Source: Blautia sp. Marseille-P3201T
GTDB lineage: Bacteria; Bacillota; Clostridia; Lachnospirales; Lachnospiraceae
Reading direction: 5' to 3'
NCBI RefSeq assembly: GCF_900120295.1
Contig: NZ_LT635465.1
Span: 151,107 to 215,106 of the forward strand
Length of the DNA stretch: 64,000 bases
Shown piece after piece: positions 26,896 through 35,608 of the stretch. Below the pieces are notes generated by a model. That model saw nothing but the letters and a program-made list of their open reading frames with translations. It was not told the DNA's origin and did not search any database. How positions within the stretch are numbered: the stretch's first letter is position 1; each line of letters begins with the position of its first letter. The translations under genes were made by a program, and so were the position numbers.

Positions 26896-27690
26896 TTGTT
26901 TAAACGCTTTTTTAATACTCTGCTTTTGTTGGCATTTGCCGGACTTCTGGTTTTTTCTGCCACCTCCATACTCCCTGACATTATTTCCGTAAGTAACACG
27001 GTAGGAGGCAAGGAGCTGCCTATCTATTGTGTAGAAACAGAAAAGCCGCAAATCTCCATCAGTTTTGATGCTGCCTGGGGAAATGAAGACACCCAAACTA
27101 TTCTGGATATTCTCGCAAGTCACGATGTAAAAGCAACTTTTTTTATGACTGGTGGATGGGTAGAAAGTTACCCCGAAGATGTGAAAAAAATTTACGAAGC
27201 AGGCCACGATTTAGGCAATCACAGTGAAAATCACAAGCACATGACTCAGCTAAGCGATGAAGAAAAGACAAAAGAATTGATGACTGTGCATAACAAGGTA
27301 AAAGACCTGACCGGATTTGACATGTTTTTATTCCGCCCTCCTTACGGAGATTACGACAATCAGGTTATCAGAAATGCAAAAGAAAATAATTACTATCCTA
27401 TTCAATGGAATGTTGACTCTCTTGATTGGAAAGACTATGGCGCTGAAGATATTGTAAGACGTGTGACAGAACACAAAGCTCTTGGAAACGGCAGCATCAT
27501 TCTATGTCACAATGGTGCCAAATACACAAAAGATGCTCTTGATACCTTAATTACTACATTACAGGATAAAGGATATGAATTTGTACCGATTTCTCAGCTA
27601 ATCTATAAAGACAATTACCACTTAAACCATGAGGGACGGCAAATTCCGGATAAGAAAGATTTCGCAACAGCGCAATTTCCTATGAAATAA
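26896..27690 (+). CDS. Polysaccharide deacetylase, PdaB-like
   Basis: A 264-aa NodB-fold deacetylase with an N-terminal membrane anchor (LLLLAFAGLLVFSATS). The NodB motifs are SFDAAWG, the metal-binding pair in GNHSENH, RPPYGDYD and ILCHNG; the catalytic layout matches the sporulation deacetylase PdaB. It starts with TTG at 26896 after AAGGAG. The last codons, from about 27672, coincide with a dispersed repeat found elsewhere in the window, so the native C-terminus has probably been replaced. It is convergent with the Csp-like protease. Confidence 0.85.
   Translation: MFKRFFNTLLLLAFAGLLVFSATSILPDIISVSNTVGGKELPIYCVETEKPQISISFDAAWGNEDTQTILDILASHDVKATFFMTGGWVESYPEDVKKIYEAGHDLGNHSENHKHMTQLSDEEKTKELMTVHNKVKDLTGFDMFLFRPPYGDYDNQVIRNAKENNYYPIQWNVDSLDWKDYGAEDIVRRVTEHKALGNGSIILCHNGAKYTKDALDTLITTLQDKGYEFVPISQLIYKDNYHLNHEGRQIPDKKDFATAQFPMK
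27672..27690 (+). repeat. Fragment of the dispersed repeat forming the deacetylase 3' end
   Basis: Nineteen bases, GCAATTTCCTATGAAATAA, are identical to 38245-38263 and include the TAA stop. Just upstream, AGATTTCGCAACAGCGCAAT (27658-27677) is nearly identical to a hairpin flanking the copy near 29550-29571. Confidence 0.75.
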
Positions 27691-27691
27691 A

Positions 27692-27735
27692 TAGTGTGCG
27701 GTTTTGACCATGTAAATGGCTGAAACCGCACACTA
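27692..27735. terminator. Hairpin between convergent genes
   Basis: TAGTGTGCGGTTT (27692-27704) pairs with AAACCGCACACTA (27723-27735), a perfect 13-bp stem. T-runs are poor, but the position suggests a shared terminator. Confidence 0.65.
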
Positions 27736-27747
27736 CTCCTAACCACC

Positions 27748-29496
27748 TCATTTTTTTATTGGAAAACTGTCCCTCAAGCACAGCGCTCCATATCCAATCC
27801 GATTATTCGGATACTCCCCACCTAAAAGTGGTCTTGCTCCTCTTCTCAAATATGCCTTTACTTTTTCGCCATACAAAAAAGGATCATTCCCTTTCACAAT
27901 TCCCCATTCCATCATAAGTGCCGCAGCGCCAGTAACAAAAGGGGCTGCAAAAGATGTTCCTGTTCTGTTGTCATATCCTCCTCCCACTGCTGTTGTACGA
28001 ATATCCACTCCGGGCGCAGCCAAATCCGGTTTTACTGCATTTACCACTCTTGTATAACCTCTTCCCGAAAAATCCGCATAAGACATATATCTGGAATTGT
28101 ATGCTCCCACTGAAATCACTCTGCCTGCCGTGGAAGGAATTGTCAGCGTTGTTTCCGGAGTGGGAAACGAAAACCTTGTTCCCTCATTTAAAACACCGCC
28201 TCCAGGAAGCCATAAATCATAAGAACCATCCACAACTTTTGAAGGTATTAATTGAATTTTCCACACACCGCTGTCAATATACTGATTTGTAGGAAGTATA
28301 TCAATATAAATCTCCTGAGAAATACTGTATGGACTTGGTTCTCCATAATACACCAACAATTCCGTGTTTTGAATAGAAAACCGCTGAGGTCCTAATATCT
28401 GTTTAAAAGGCCCCACCACTTCACCATTGGGGTGTATCAGTGTAAATGCCATATCATCCACATACTGCTTCCAAATCTGTACACTCATTCCAGTTTCATA
28501 TTCGCTGATATAAAGAGAAATCTCTTCTGTCTTTCCTTCCAGCAGCTGTCCGGAAGTATGAATGGCTGCACTGCCTTCATTCCCCATTCCTACACAGATT
28601 ACATTTTTTCCCGACAATGCTGCATTGTCCAAATAAGTTTCTATCAGGGACTCCCCACTATGAGAACCATAATTATTTCCAAAACTAAGATTTAAAGCCA
28701 GCGGCATCTGAAAAGCAATAGCCTGACGAATAGCATAATCAATTCCCTGCATCAGCTCTGTAGTCCTTGGGAATCCATCTGCCAGAGGTATACCAAGCTT
28801 CACAACCAGCAAATCACTTTTATAAGCCACACCCCTGTAAACACCTTGGGATGCTGCTCCATTCCCAGCTGCAATTCCCATTACCCCCGTCCCATGCCCG
28901 CTTAAATCCCGGCTTGGAACAATTTTCTCCATTTCTCTTTTGCTGTTGGTTCTTAGCGCTGCATCAATCTCTTCCTTTGTATATTCCGTTCCCAGAAAAT
29001 AACCTTTTGGTGGATTTCCCTCTATGGTTTGATCCCACAAACGTAAAATTCTGGTACTGCCATCAGGATTACGAAAATCAGGATGGCTATAATCAATCCC
29101 TGAGTCAATACAAGCCACCAAGACGCCTTCCCCTGTCAGAGGTTCTCCTAAAGGCGAAAACTCACTTTGTACTGCTGTCATGCAGGAAGCGCTTCTGCCT
29201 TGATTTACTGCAAAAAATAAACGCTTTGGTTTCTCTACAAATTCTATCTGTGGATTTCGTGATAATTCCTCTATTCTACTTTCCGGAATGCGTATAATGG
29301 CAAATTGATTTAAAAGTTCTACTTTGGGAATATCTTCTCCTAAAACTATCCCCAAATCACCGGAATATTTTATAATCAGCTCCCAGTTATTTTCTTCCAC
29401 ATTATATCCTACATTTAACTGTGGTGACTTTTCCCGCTCTTCCTGTGTAGCGCTTAAAGCTAAGTTCAAAAGATTTTCTAATTTCTGATCCTGCAT
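27748..29496 (-). CDS. Subtilisin-like (S8) serine protease, Csp-like
   Basis: A 582-aa subtilase with an intact triad: Asp131 (CIDSGIDYSHPDF), His201 (SGHGTGVMGIAAG) and Ser515 (GTSFAAPFVTGAAAL), the oxyanion Asn being in GMGNEGS near 306. The N-terminal ~100 residues look like a pro-domain, and no signal peptide is present. This layout, with a large insert between His and Ser, matches clostridial Csp-type proteases linked to spore germination and their Lachnospiraceae paralogues. The start is chosen for GGGAGG before MQDQ; the longer frame to 29637 merely translates the dispersed repeat. Confidence 0.85.
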   Translation of the reverse strand: MQDQKLENLLNLALSATQEEREKSPQLNVGYNVEENNWELIIKYSGDLGIVLGEDIPKVELLNQFAIIRIPESRIEELSRNPQIEFVEKPKRLFFAVNQGRSASCMTAVQSEFSPLGEPLTGEGVLVACIDSGIDYSHPDFRNPDGSTRILRLWDQTIEGNPPKGYFLGTEYTKEEIDAALRTNSKREMEKIVPSRDLSGHGTGVMGIAAGNGAASQGVYRGVAYKSDLLVVKLGIPLADGFPRTTELMQGIDYAIRQAIAFQMPLALNLSFGNNYGSHSGESLIETYLDNAALSGKNVICVGMGNEGSAAIHTSGQLLEGKTEEISLYISEYETGMSVQIWKQYVDDMAFTLIHPNGEVVGPFKQILGPQRFSIQNTELLVYYGEPSPYSISQEIYIDILPTNQYIDSGVWKIQLIPSKVVDGSYDLWLPGGGVLNEGTRFSFPTPETTLTIPSTAGRVISVGAYNSRYMSYADFSGRGYTRVVNAVKPDLAAPGVDIRTTAVGGGYDNRTGTSFAAPFVTGAAALMMEWGIVKGNDPFLYGEKVKAYLRRGARPLLGGEYPNNRIGYGALCLRDSFPIKK

Positions 29497-29550
29497 ATTC
29501 CATCCTCCCTTCTTCATCTTACGCTTTGCAGGTAAGGATAGAACTAAAAA

Positions 29551-29571
29551 AGATTGCGCAACAGCGCAATC
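29551..29571. terminator. GC-rich hairpin upstream of the S8 protease
   Basis: GATTGCGC and GCGCAATC pair around AACA. On the minus strand the stem is followed by TTTTTTAG, so it can act as an intrinsic terminator between the repeat and the protease gene. It forms part of the dispersed repeat neighbourhood. Confidence 0.65.
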
Positions 29572-29611
29572 TCTGCGCGCGAGCGGTTCACAAAGTGATA
29601 ATTTCATTTTT

Positions 29612-29680
29612 GCGAGCTGTGCATCCTTGCGGAGCATTTTTTATTTCATAGGACGCAATTTCCTATGAAGCAAAAAAGGA
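29612..29680 (-). repeat. Dispersed intergenic repeat, copy A
   Basis: About 69 bp matching 38203-38270 with few differences. Recognisable blocks on the plus strand: GCGAGCTG, GCATCCTTGCGGAGCATTTT, then a hairpin CATAGGA...TCCTATG. It stands alone between the FNT gene and the S8 protease with no coding frame, and resembles a REP- or MITE-like element. Confidence 0.8.
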
Positions 29681-29708
29681 GCTGCCTTAACAGACAACTC
29701 CTCTTTCT
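29672..29708 (-). terminator. Terminator of the fhs-FNT unit
   Basis: On the minus strand AGGAG-tt-GTCTG pairs imperfectly with GGCAG-CTCCT and is followed by TTTTTT. It abuts the repeat copy A. Confidence 0.7.
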
Positions 29709-29718
29709 CACTCGTATT

Positions 29719-30483
29719 TTATTTTTCTTTTGAAATCAAATGATATGGAAGCGCTACGCCTAAAATACCTCCAACCATATTTCCAAGCGTTACAATAATT
29801 ACATTATAGAAATATGCGCCAATTCCAACTTTTCCTGTTAAAAGAGAAACACCGATGCTGCTCATATTTGCAATACTATGTTCAAATCCACATATCATAA
29901 ATACAAAAATACACCAGAAAATCATAATCAGTTTACCTGACTCAGATTTCATTTTTATTCCGCACCATACAGCAAGACACACCAAAATGTTACATAATAC
30001 TGCTTTGAAAAACAATGGCATTGGTGCAGTAGTGGTTTTTGTAATTGCAAGATTTTCAAAATAATTACCAATTCCACCTGTAGGAACTTTAGCAGCTATG
30101 AAAAGAGCAGATGATAAAAGAGAACCAACCAGGTTTCCAATCCAACATACACACCATAATTTACAAGCATCTCCCCATGAAGCTGTTTTTCTGAATGCTG
30201 CTGCTGACAGAACAAAGTTATTTCCTGTAAATAAGTCTGCTCCTGCCATAATAACTAAACTAAGCGCTGCTGCAAAAGCTGCACTCTGTGCTGGTTTCGC
30301 CCAAATTGCTGCAGCCTCTGAAGTAGACAGATGACCTGCAAGTGTAAATGCCAGAAAGCCACCCATTGCAACAAACACACCTGCAAGAATAGAAGCCACA
30401 AAATATCCCAGCGGATTGCTTTTCAGTAAATTTAATTTTGTTGCCGCAGCATTACACACGGCTTTATATTCGTCTTTATACAT
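29719..30483 (-). CDS. Formate/nitrite transporter family channel
   Basis: A 254-aa FNT pentameric channel subunit with six helices. Landmarks are LAGVFVAMGGFLAF in helix 1, GADLFTGNNF (the omega-loop region) and FMICGFEHSIANM with the conserved central His. It lies 90 nt downstream of fhs on the same strand, so formate is the likely substrate: the channel would import formate for the ligase or vent the excess. The start follows GGGAGCAA. Confidence 0.88.
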   Translation of the reverse strand: MYKDEYKAVCNAAATKLNLLKSNPLGYFVASILAGVFVAMGGFLAFTLAGHLSTSEAAAIWAKPAQSAAFAAALSLVIMAGADLFTGNNFVLSAAAFRKTASWGDACKLWCVCWIGNLVGSLLSSALFIAAKVPTGGIGNYFENLAITKTTTAPMPLFFKAVLCNILVCLAVWCGIKMKSESGKLIMIFWCIFVFMICGFEHSIANMSSIGVSLLTGKVGIGAYFYNVIIVTLGNMVGGILGVALPYHLISKEK

Positions 30484-30572
30484 ACTTATTTGCTCCCTTC
30501 AAGCCCAAAATTTTCTAATACAGAGAAAGCTGCTGCACCACATTCGTCATGCAGCAGCCACATTTTTATTCT

Positions 30573-32258
30573 TTAGAAAAGACCTGTGATTTTACCTGTT
30601 TCATCTACGTCAATCTTCTCAGCAGCCGGTACTTTTGGAAGTCCTGGCATTGTCATGATTTCTCCTGTCAATGCTACGATAAATCCTGCACCTGCGGAAA
30701 TCTTCAGATTTCTTACAGTTACTTCAAAGTCTGTAGGTGCTCCCAGTTTTGTCTGATCATCTGTCAGACTGTACTGTGTCTTAGCAACACAGATTGGACA
30801 GTTTCCATATCCAAGTGCTTCTAACTGTGCAGCCTGTTTCTGAGCATTTGCTGTCAGAACCACTCTCTTACCACCATAAATCTTCTGTACAATCTGATTT
30901 AATTTATCTTCAATGCTTCCTTCTAATTCATAAGAGAATGTAAAGTCATTTGGTTCTTCAACCAGACGGATAACTTCTTTAGCCAGTGCAATTCCGCCTT
31001 CGCCGCCTTTTGCCCATACTTCAGACAATGCAACGTTTACGCCCAGTTCTCTACATTTGCTTTCTACTAAATCAAGTTCTGCCTTTGTATCTGTTGGGAA
31101 TGCGTTAATTGCTACTACACATGGAAGTTTGTATACATTCTTGATGTTGCTTACATGTTTTAACAGGTTTGGAAGTCCTTTTTCCAGTGCTTCCAGATTT
31201 TCGTTATTTAAGTCTGCTTTTGCAACACCGCCGTTGTATTTTAATGCACGAACAGTTGCTACGATTACAACTGCACTTGGATTAAGTCCTGCCATACGGC
31301 ATTTAATATCTAAGAATTTCTCTGCACCTAAGTCAGCGCCGAAACCTGCTTCTGTGATTGCATAATCACCTAATTTCATTGCCATCTTTGTTGCGATTAC
31401 AGAGTTACATCCGTGAGCAATGTTTGCGAATGGACCGCCATGTACGATTGCAGGTACATGCTCTAATGTCTGTACCAGGTTTGGTTTCAGAGCATCTTTT
31501 AACAGTGCACACATAGCGCCTTCTGCATGTAAATCATGAGCAGTTACCGGTTTCTGTTCAGAAACTTTTCCGTAAGTATATCCGACGATAATACGTCCAA
31601 GTCTTTCTTTCAGGTCTGTGATGTCTTTTGCAAGACAAAGGACTGCCATAATTTCAGAAGCTACTGTAATATCATAGCCATCTTCTCTTGGCATACCATT
31701 TGTTTTTCCACCCATACCATCAACAACAAAACGAAGCTGACGGTCGTTCATATCCACACATCTTCTCCATGTAATCTTTCTTGGATCGATGTTTAATTCA
31801 TTTCCCTGATAAATGTGGTTATCCAGCATAGCTGCCAGAAGGTTATTTGCTGCTCCGATTGCATGGAAATCACCTGTAAAGTGAAGGTTAATATCTTCCA
31901 TTGGAACAACCTGTGCGTATCCACCGCCTGCTGCGCCGCCTTTTACTCCGAAAACAGGTCCCAGTGATGGCTCACGAAGAGCAACCATAACTTTTTTTCC
32001 TAATTTCTGCATACCATCTGCAAGACCAACGGTTGTAGTTGTTTTTCCTTCTCCTGCCGGTGTTGGATTAATTGCTGTAACAAGAATTAATTTTCCGTTT
32101 GGTGCATCGGACTCTTTCAATAAGTTATAGTCAATTTTTGCTTTGTACTTTCCGTACTGTTCCAGATATTTATCATCAATACCTGCTTTCTCTGCAATTT
32201 TAGTAATTGGCTCCATTGTGCACTCCTGTGCAATTTCGATGTCTGATTTGAATCCCAT
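30573..32258 (-). CDS. fhs: Formate-tetrahydrofolate ligase
   Basis: Makes 10-formyl-THF from formate, ATP and THF, feeding purine synthesis and, in acetogens, the methyl branch of the Wood-Ljungdahl pathway. At 561 aa it has the P-loop-like [16 protein letters not shown], the start [14 protein letters not shown] and [15 protein letters not shown], all typical. The start follows AAGGAGGATG. A ZTP riboswitch with terminator precedes it. folD and metF are not nearby. Confidence 0.97.
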   Translation of the reverse strand: MGFKSDIEIAQECTMEPITKIAEKAGIDDKYLEQYGKYKAKIDYNLLKESDAPNGKLILVTAINPTPAGEGKTTTTVGLADGMQKLGKKVMVALREPSLGPVFGVKGGAAGGGYAQVVPMEDINLHFTGDFHAIGAANNLLAAMLDNHIYQGNELNIDPRKITWRRCVDMNDRQLRFVVDGMGGKTNGMPREDGYDITVASEIMAVLCLAKDITDLKERLGRIIVGYTYGKVSEQKPVTAHDLHAEGAMCALLKDALKPNLVQTLEHVPAIVHGGPFANIAHGCNSVIATKMAMKLGDYAITEAGFGADLGAEKFLDIKCRMAGLNPSAVVIVATVRALKYNGGVAKADLNNENLEALEKGLPNLLKHVSNIKNVYKLPCVVAINAFPTDTKAELDLVESKCRELGVNVALSEVWAKGGEGGIALAKEVIRLVEEPNDFTFSYELEGSIEDKLNQIVQKIYGGKRVVLTANAQKQAAQLEALGYGNCPICVAKTQYSLTDDQTKLGAPTDFEVTVRNLKISAGAGFIVALTGEIMTMPGLPKVPAAEKIDVDETGKITGLF

Positions 32259-32324
32259 AGTAACATCCTCCTTGAAAATAATTTTTACTCACCCTTTTCC
32301 CATTCTCCGCAAGAGATGAAAAAA

Positions 32325-32356
32325 GGGCAACATTTGTAGATTAACAAATGTTGCCC
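32325..32356 (-). terminator. Riboswitch-controlled terminator ahead of fhs
   Basis: On the minus strand GGGCAACATTTGT pairs perfectly with ACAAATGTTGCCC and is followed by T-rich sequence (TTTTTT). Its 5' GGGC is also the conserved 3' strand of the aptamer, so ligand binding and termination are mutually exclusive. Confidence 0.93.
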
Positions 32357-32423
32357 AGACGGTCGGCTTTTTTTCACATTCTGATTTCCCTGTGGTACTC
32401 CACATTAATCCGTCAGTAATCAG
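32352..32423 (-). ncRNA. ZTP (pfl-motif) riboswitch
   Basis: Aptamer upstream of fhs. Minus strand in order: P1 CTGATT, TACTGACGG, hairpin GTGG-AGTA-CCAC, GGGA, the P1 partner AATCAG, a loop, then the signature GCCGACCGTCTGGGCA. This is the ZTP/ZMP-sensing pfl motif, which turns on folate one-carbon genes when 10-formyl-THF is short. It overlaps the following terminator by the GGGCA strand. Confidence 0.92.
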
Positions 32424-32482
32424 ATGTTTGTTATTCTGCAACAAATAAATATTATTTATATCTGTCACGTAACTATGAACAT

Positions 32483-32511
32483 ACTTTAACACAAAATCAT
32501 TCTGCTGTCAA
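32483..32511 (-). promoter_or_regulatory. fhs promoter
   Basis: Consensus-like TTGACA (32511-32506), 17 bp, TAAAGT (32488-32483) with an upstream TG, about 50 nt ahead of the aptamer. The remaining bases to 32584 form the fructokinase 3' end region; no other feature was recognised. Confidence 0.85.
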
Positions 32512-32584
32512 TGCACCATGATAAAGTTTGTGAATTTTTTACCAATTTTTCTTGTATTTTTTTACATATATAACAAATACCTTT

Positions 32585-33556
32585 TTATTTTCTGGAAGCG
32601 ATAAATTCCTCTACCTCTTCTTTTTCAGGCATAACACGAAGCGCGCCTTTTTTCGTTGTAATCAAAGAAGATGCTCCATTGGCAAAACAAAGCATTTCCT
32701 GAAGCTGTGCCTCAGATAATCCTTCAATTCCATTTTCCAGAACATAATTCAGTGCACATGCCCCAAAAGTATCTCCTGCTCCGGTAGTTTCTATAGTTTT
32801 TTCCTGCAAAAACGGAGCCTGAAATACTTCCTTTCCTTCGTGGAATGCAATACTTCCCTCTTTTCCCATTGTAACATTCATCAGTTTAATATTATGATAT
32901 TTCTCTAATAAAATATGTGCTCCTTCTTTTACATCTTTTGTTCCTGTCATGAATTCCAGTTCTTCCTCAGAAATTTTTAACAGATCACATTTAGACAATC
33001 CATAAGAAATTTGTTCTTTTGCCTCATCTAAAGTTTTCCATAAAGGAGGTCTTAAATTTGGATCAAAGGAAATCAAAAGGCCATTTTTTCTGGCAATTTC
33101 AATTGCTTTATAAGTAGCTTTTCTAACACCTTCGTGTGTCATAGATAAAGTCCCATAGTGAATTGCCTGTGCTGATTTTATATATTCTTCTTCAATCTGT
33201 TCCTCACAAAGCATCATATCTGCTCCCGGATTTCTGTAAAAGGCAAAATCTCTGTCACCATCTTCAAAAGTATGAACAAAAGCAAGTGTAGTATGGACTT
33301 CTTCATCTTCATATAAATGACTTGTATCAATTCCCAGTTCATCTAAAGAAGCTCTGAGAGCAGTTCCAAACTGATCTTTTCCGACTACTCCCAGAAATGA
33401 TGTTTTCTTTCTTAATTTATTTAACATAGCCAGCACATTACAAGGTGCTCCACCGGGATTGGCTTCAAACATCGGATTTCCCTGTCCGCTAATGCCATTT
33501 TCTGTAAAATCAATTAAAAGTTCACCTAATGCGATTACATCAAAATTTTTACTCAT
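32585..33556 (-). CDS. Fructokinase-like PfkB-family carbohydrate kinase
   Basis: A 323-aa ribokinase-fold kinase. It has GELLIDF at the N-terminus, NPGGAPCNVLAML, the substrate region GVVGKDQFG, and the catalytic/anion-hole motif TTGAGDTFGACAL with Asp as base. It groups by eye with ScrK-type fructokinases. No sucrose or fructan gene is adjacent, so it may handle fructose from elsewhere. It lies 22 nt downstream of ktrA and could be co-transcribed with it. Confidence 0.85.
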   Translation of the reverse strand: MSKNFDVIALGELLIDFTENGISGQGNPMFEANPGGAPCNVLAMLNKLRKKTSFLGVVGKDQFGTALRASLDELGIDTSHLYEDEEVHTTLAFVHTFEDGDRDFAFYRNPGADMMLCEEQIEEEYIKSAQAIHYGTLSMTHEGVRKATYKAIEIARKNGLLISFDPNLRPPLWKTLDEAKEQISYGLSKCDLLKISEEELEFMTGTKDVKEGAHILLEKYHNIKLMNVTMGKEGSIAFHEGKEVFQAPFLQEKTIETTGAGDTFGACALNYVLENGIEGLSEAQLQEMLCFANGASSLITTKKGALRVMPEKEEVEEFIASRK

Positions 33557-33578
33557 AGTCTTTACTCCTTTGTCCTTA

Positions 33579-34229
33579 TTATTTTAATTTTGTCACCGCA
33601 CGTACATCGCGATAATTCCCCATAATAATTAATGTTTCGTTGTGATTAAATATGTAGTCTGCATGAGGAAGAGGGTTCATTTTCCCCTGAGATTTTGTTG
33701 CCAGAATACTGATGTGATATTTTTTTCTGACATCTTTCTCTATAATACTGCTTCCAATCCATGATTCAGGCGCCGGAATTTCATAAATAGCATATTCGTC
33801 TGTTAATTCAATATAATCAAAAATATTATCATTTCCATATTTCACAGCCAGACGCTGAGCCATTTCTTTCTCCGGATAAACAATCCTGTCTGCTCCGTTT
33901 CTTAAAAGAAATTTTGCATGTACATCACGATTCGCCCTTGCTAATACAAACGGAGCTCCTAAATCTTTCAAAAGAGCTGTTGTTTCCAATGAACTTTGAA
34001 AATTATCTCCAATAGCAACTACACAGAGGTCAAAATTTCCCACACCCAAAGGCTCTACAAAATGTTCATTTGTAGCATCTCCAATCTGGGCATCTGTCAC
34101 CATATCAATCGCGTCGTTAACTCTTTCTTCATTAATATCTACTGCTAAAACTTCATTCCCTTCTTCAATCAACTTTTCTGCCATATGTCTTCCAAAACGG
34201 CCAAGTCCAATAAGAAGTACTGATTTCAT
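33579..34229 (-). CDS. ktrA: Potassium uptake regulatory subunit KtrA (TrkA family)
   Basis: Cytoplasmic RCK protein gating KtrB. The N-terminal Rossmann domain starts LIGLGRFGRHMAEKL and continues EVLAVDINEERV; the C-terminal TrkA-C domain covers about residues 135-215 and contains YHISILATKS. In other Firmicutes it binds ATP/ADP, and c-di-AMP at the C-domain. The start at 34229 follows GGAGG; the earlier in-frame ATG at 34250 overlaps the ktrB stop. 216 aa. Confidence 0.93.
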   Translation of the reverse strand: MKSVLLIGLGRFGRHMAEKLIEEGNEVLAVDINEERVNDAIDMVTDAQIGDATNEHFVEPLGVGNFDLCVVAIGDNFQSSLETTALLKDLGAPFVLARANRDVHAKFLLRNGADRIVYPEKEMAQRLAVKYGNDNIFDYIELTDEYAIYEIPAPESWIGSSIIEKDVRKKYHISILATKSQGKMNPLPHADYIFNHNETLIIMGNYRDVRAVTKLK

Positions 34230-34249
34230 TTTCTTTTCCTCCACTTTCA

Positions 34250-35596
34250 TTATCCTACAGATATTTTTTCTACGGGGAGCTTGGATGGAATACTGGAAAT
34301 GCGATTGCTAAATGCCAGTAAAATAGTAATTCCTCCTACTCTTCCAATAAACATTAATAAAATTAATATAATCTGAGAAACTATTCCCAGTTGAGATGTA
34401 ATGCCAAGAGAAAGTCCCACCGTACATAGAGCAGAAACTACCTCAAACAGCACTTCTTTCATCCCCAGTCCCTCGATTGTAGAAATCAACATGGCACAGC
34501 CAATACTAAGTATCCCATATAAAATCAAAATACAGCTTGCATGACGTATGGTTTCATTTTCTACTCTTCGTTTAAAAAATTCCACATCTTTTCTTTTTCT
34601 AAATTCTGTCCATATTGTCAAAATCAAAATCATCATTGTGGTCGTCTTAATTCCCCCTGCTGTTGAACCGGGAGAACCGCCAATAAACATAAAGCAGATC
34701 ATCAGCATCTGGCTGCTGTCTGTAAGCTGATTTAAGTCCATGGTATTAAAACCTGCTGTCCTTGGTGTCACAGACTGAAAGAAAGCAGATAAAATCTGTT
34801 CTCCCAGATTTTTTCCTTCCATAGAAGGCTTTCCCCATTCAAAAATAAGGATGAGAATTGTTCCCAATAAAACTAAAATCAGACTGGCTGTTAAAACCAC
34901 TTTCGAATGTAATCTGTAATACTTAAAATGCCATTTCCATTTTTTTATATCTGCCCATACTAAAAAGCCAATCCCGCCAATTATAATAAGAAGCGATATG
35001 GTAATCCCTACAATATAACTATCCGCAGCTGTAATTAAAGATGAGCTTGGATCATAATATCCCATTAAATCAATTCCGGCATTGCAGAAAGCGGAAATAG
35101 CATGAAAAACAGAATAATAAATCCCTTTTCCAACTCCCAATCTGGGAATAAAATAAAATGCCAGGAGTACTGCTCCGGAAACCTCAAAAATCAACGTTCC
35201 GGAAAGCACAAATTTAGACATCCTTACAATGCCGCCTACCTGAGGAGCTGCTACGGATTCTTTCATTAGAAGCCGTTGGGACAGACCAATCTTTTTCCCG
35301 GTAAAAGTCAAGACAGAAATTGCCAGTGTCATAAAACCAATTCCACCAATTTGTATCAAAACCAATATAACGCCCTGACCAAAATTGCTCCAGAAACTAT
35401 ATGTATCATTTGTCACCAAACCTGTAACACAAGTTGCTGAAGTAGCTGTAAACCACGCATCCATAAAGGGAGTCGCCGTTCCCTGTCTGTTTGCGATGGG
35501 CAGCATGAGCAATAAAGTTCCCACTGCAATCACCAGCAGATACCCTGCCACAATTATCTTTGTTGTTGTCCACTTTACCTTTTTCATTCTAAACAT
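34250..35596 (-). CDS. ktrB: Potassium uptake channel subunit KtrB (Trk family)
   Basis: A 448-aa K+ translocating subunit with four M1-P-M2 repeats. Filter-like loops with the conserved glycines are ATSATCVTGLVT, AISAFCNAGIDL, SVTPRTAGFNT and SALCTVGLSLG. GGSPGSTAGGIKTTT marks the gating-loop region. The gene is followed within 20 nt by ktrA and preceded within 12 nt by the AI-2E-type gene, so the three form an operon. The ribosome-binding site is weak, and M4 is an alternative start. Confidence 0.94.
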   Translation of the reverse strand: MFRMKKVKWTTTKIIVAGYLLVIAVGTLLLMLPIANRQGTATPFMDAWFTATSATCVTGLVTNDTYSFWSNFGQGVILVLIQIGGIGFMTLAISVLTFTGKKIGLSQRLLMKESVAAPQVGGIVRMSKFVLSGTLIFEVSGAVLLAFYFIPRLGVGKGIYYSVFHAISAFCNAGIDLMGYYDPSSSLITAADSYIVGITISLLIIIGGIGFLVWADIKKWKWHFKYYRLHSKVVLTASLILVLLGTILILIFEWGKPSMEGKNLGEQILSAFFQSVTPRTAGFNTMDLNQLTDSSQMLMICFMFIGGSPGSTAGGIKTTTMMILILTIWTEFRKRKDVEFFKRRVENETIRHASCILILYGILSIGCAMLISTIEGLGMKEVLFEVVSALCTVGLSLGITSQLGIVSQIILILLMFIGRVGGITILLAFSNRISSIPSKLPVEKISVG

Positions 35597-35608
35597 CTAT
35601 AAATTCGT

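Noticed and set aside
29497..29637. N-terminal extension of the S8 protease to 29637
   Set aside because: The extension translates repeat copy A and a terminator hairpin; the strong GGGAGG site supports the start at 29496.
32289..32492. 67-codon frame within the fhs leader
   Set aside because: It coincides with the ZTP riboswitch and terminator, which explain the sequence fully.
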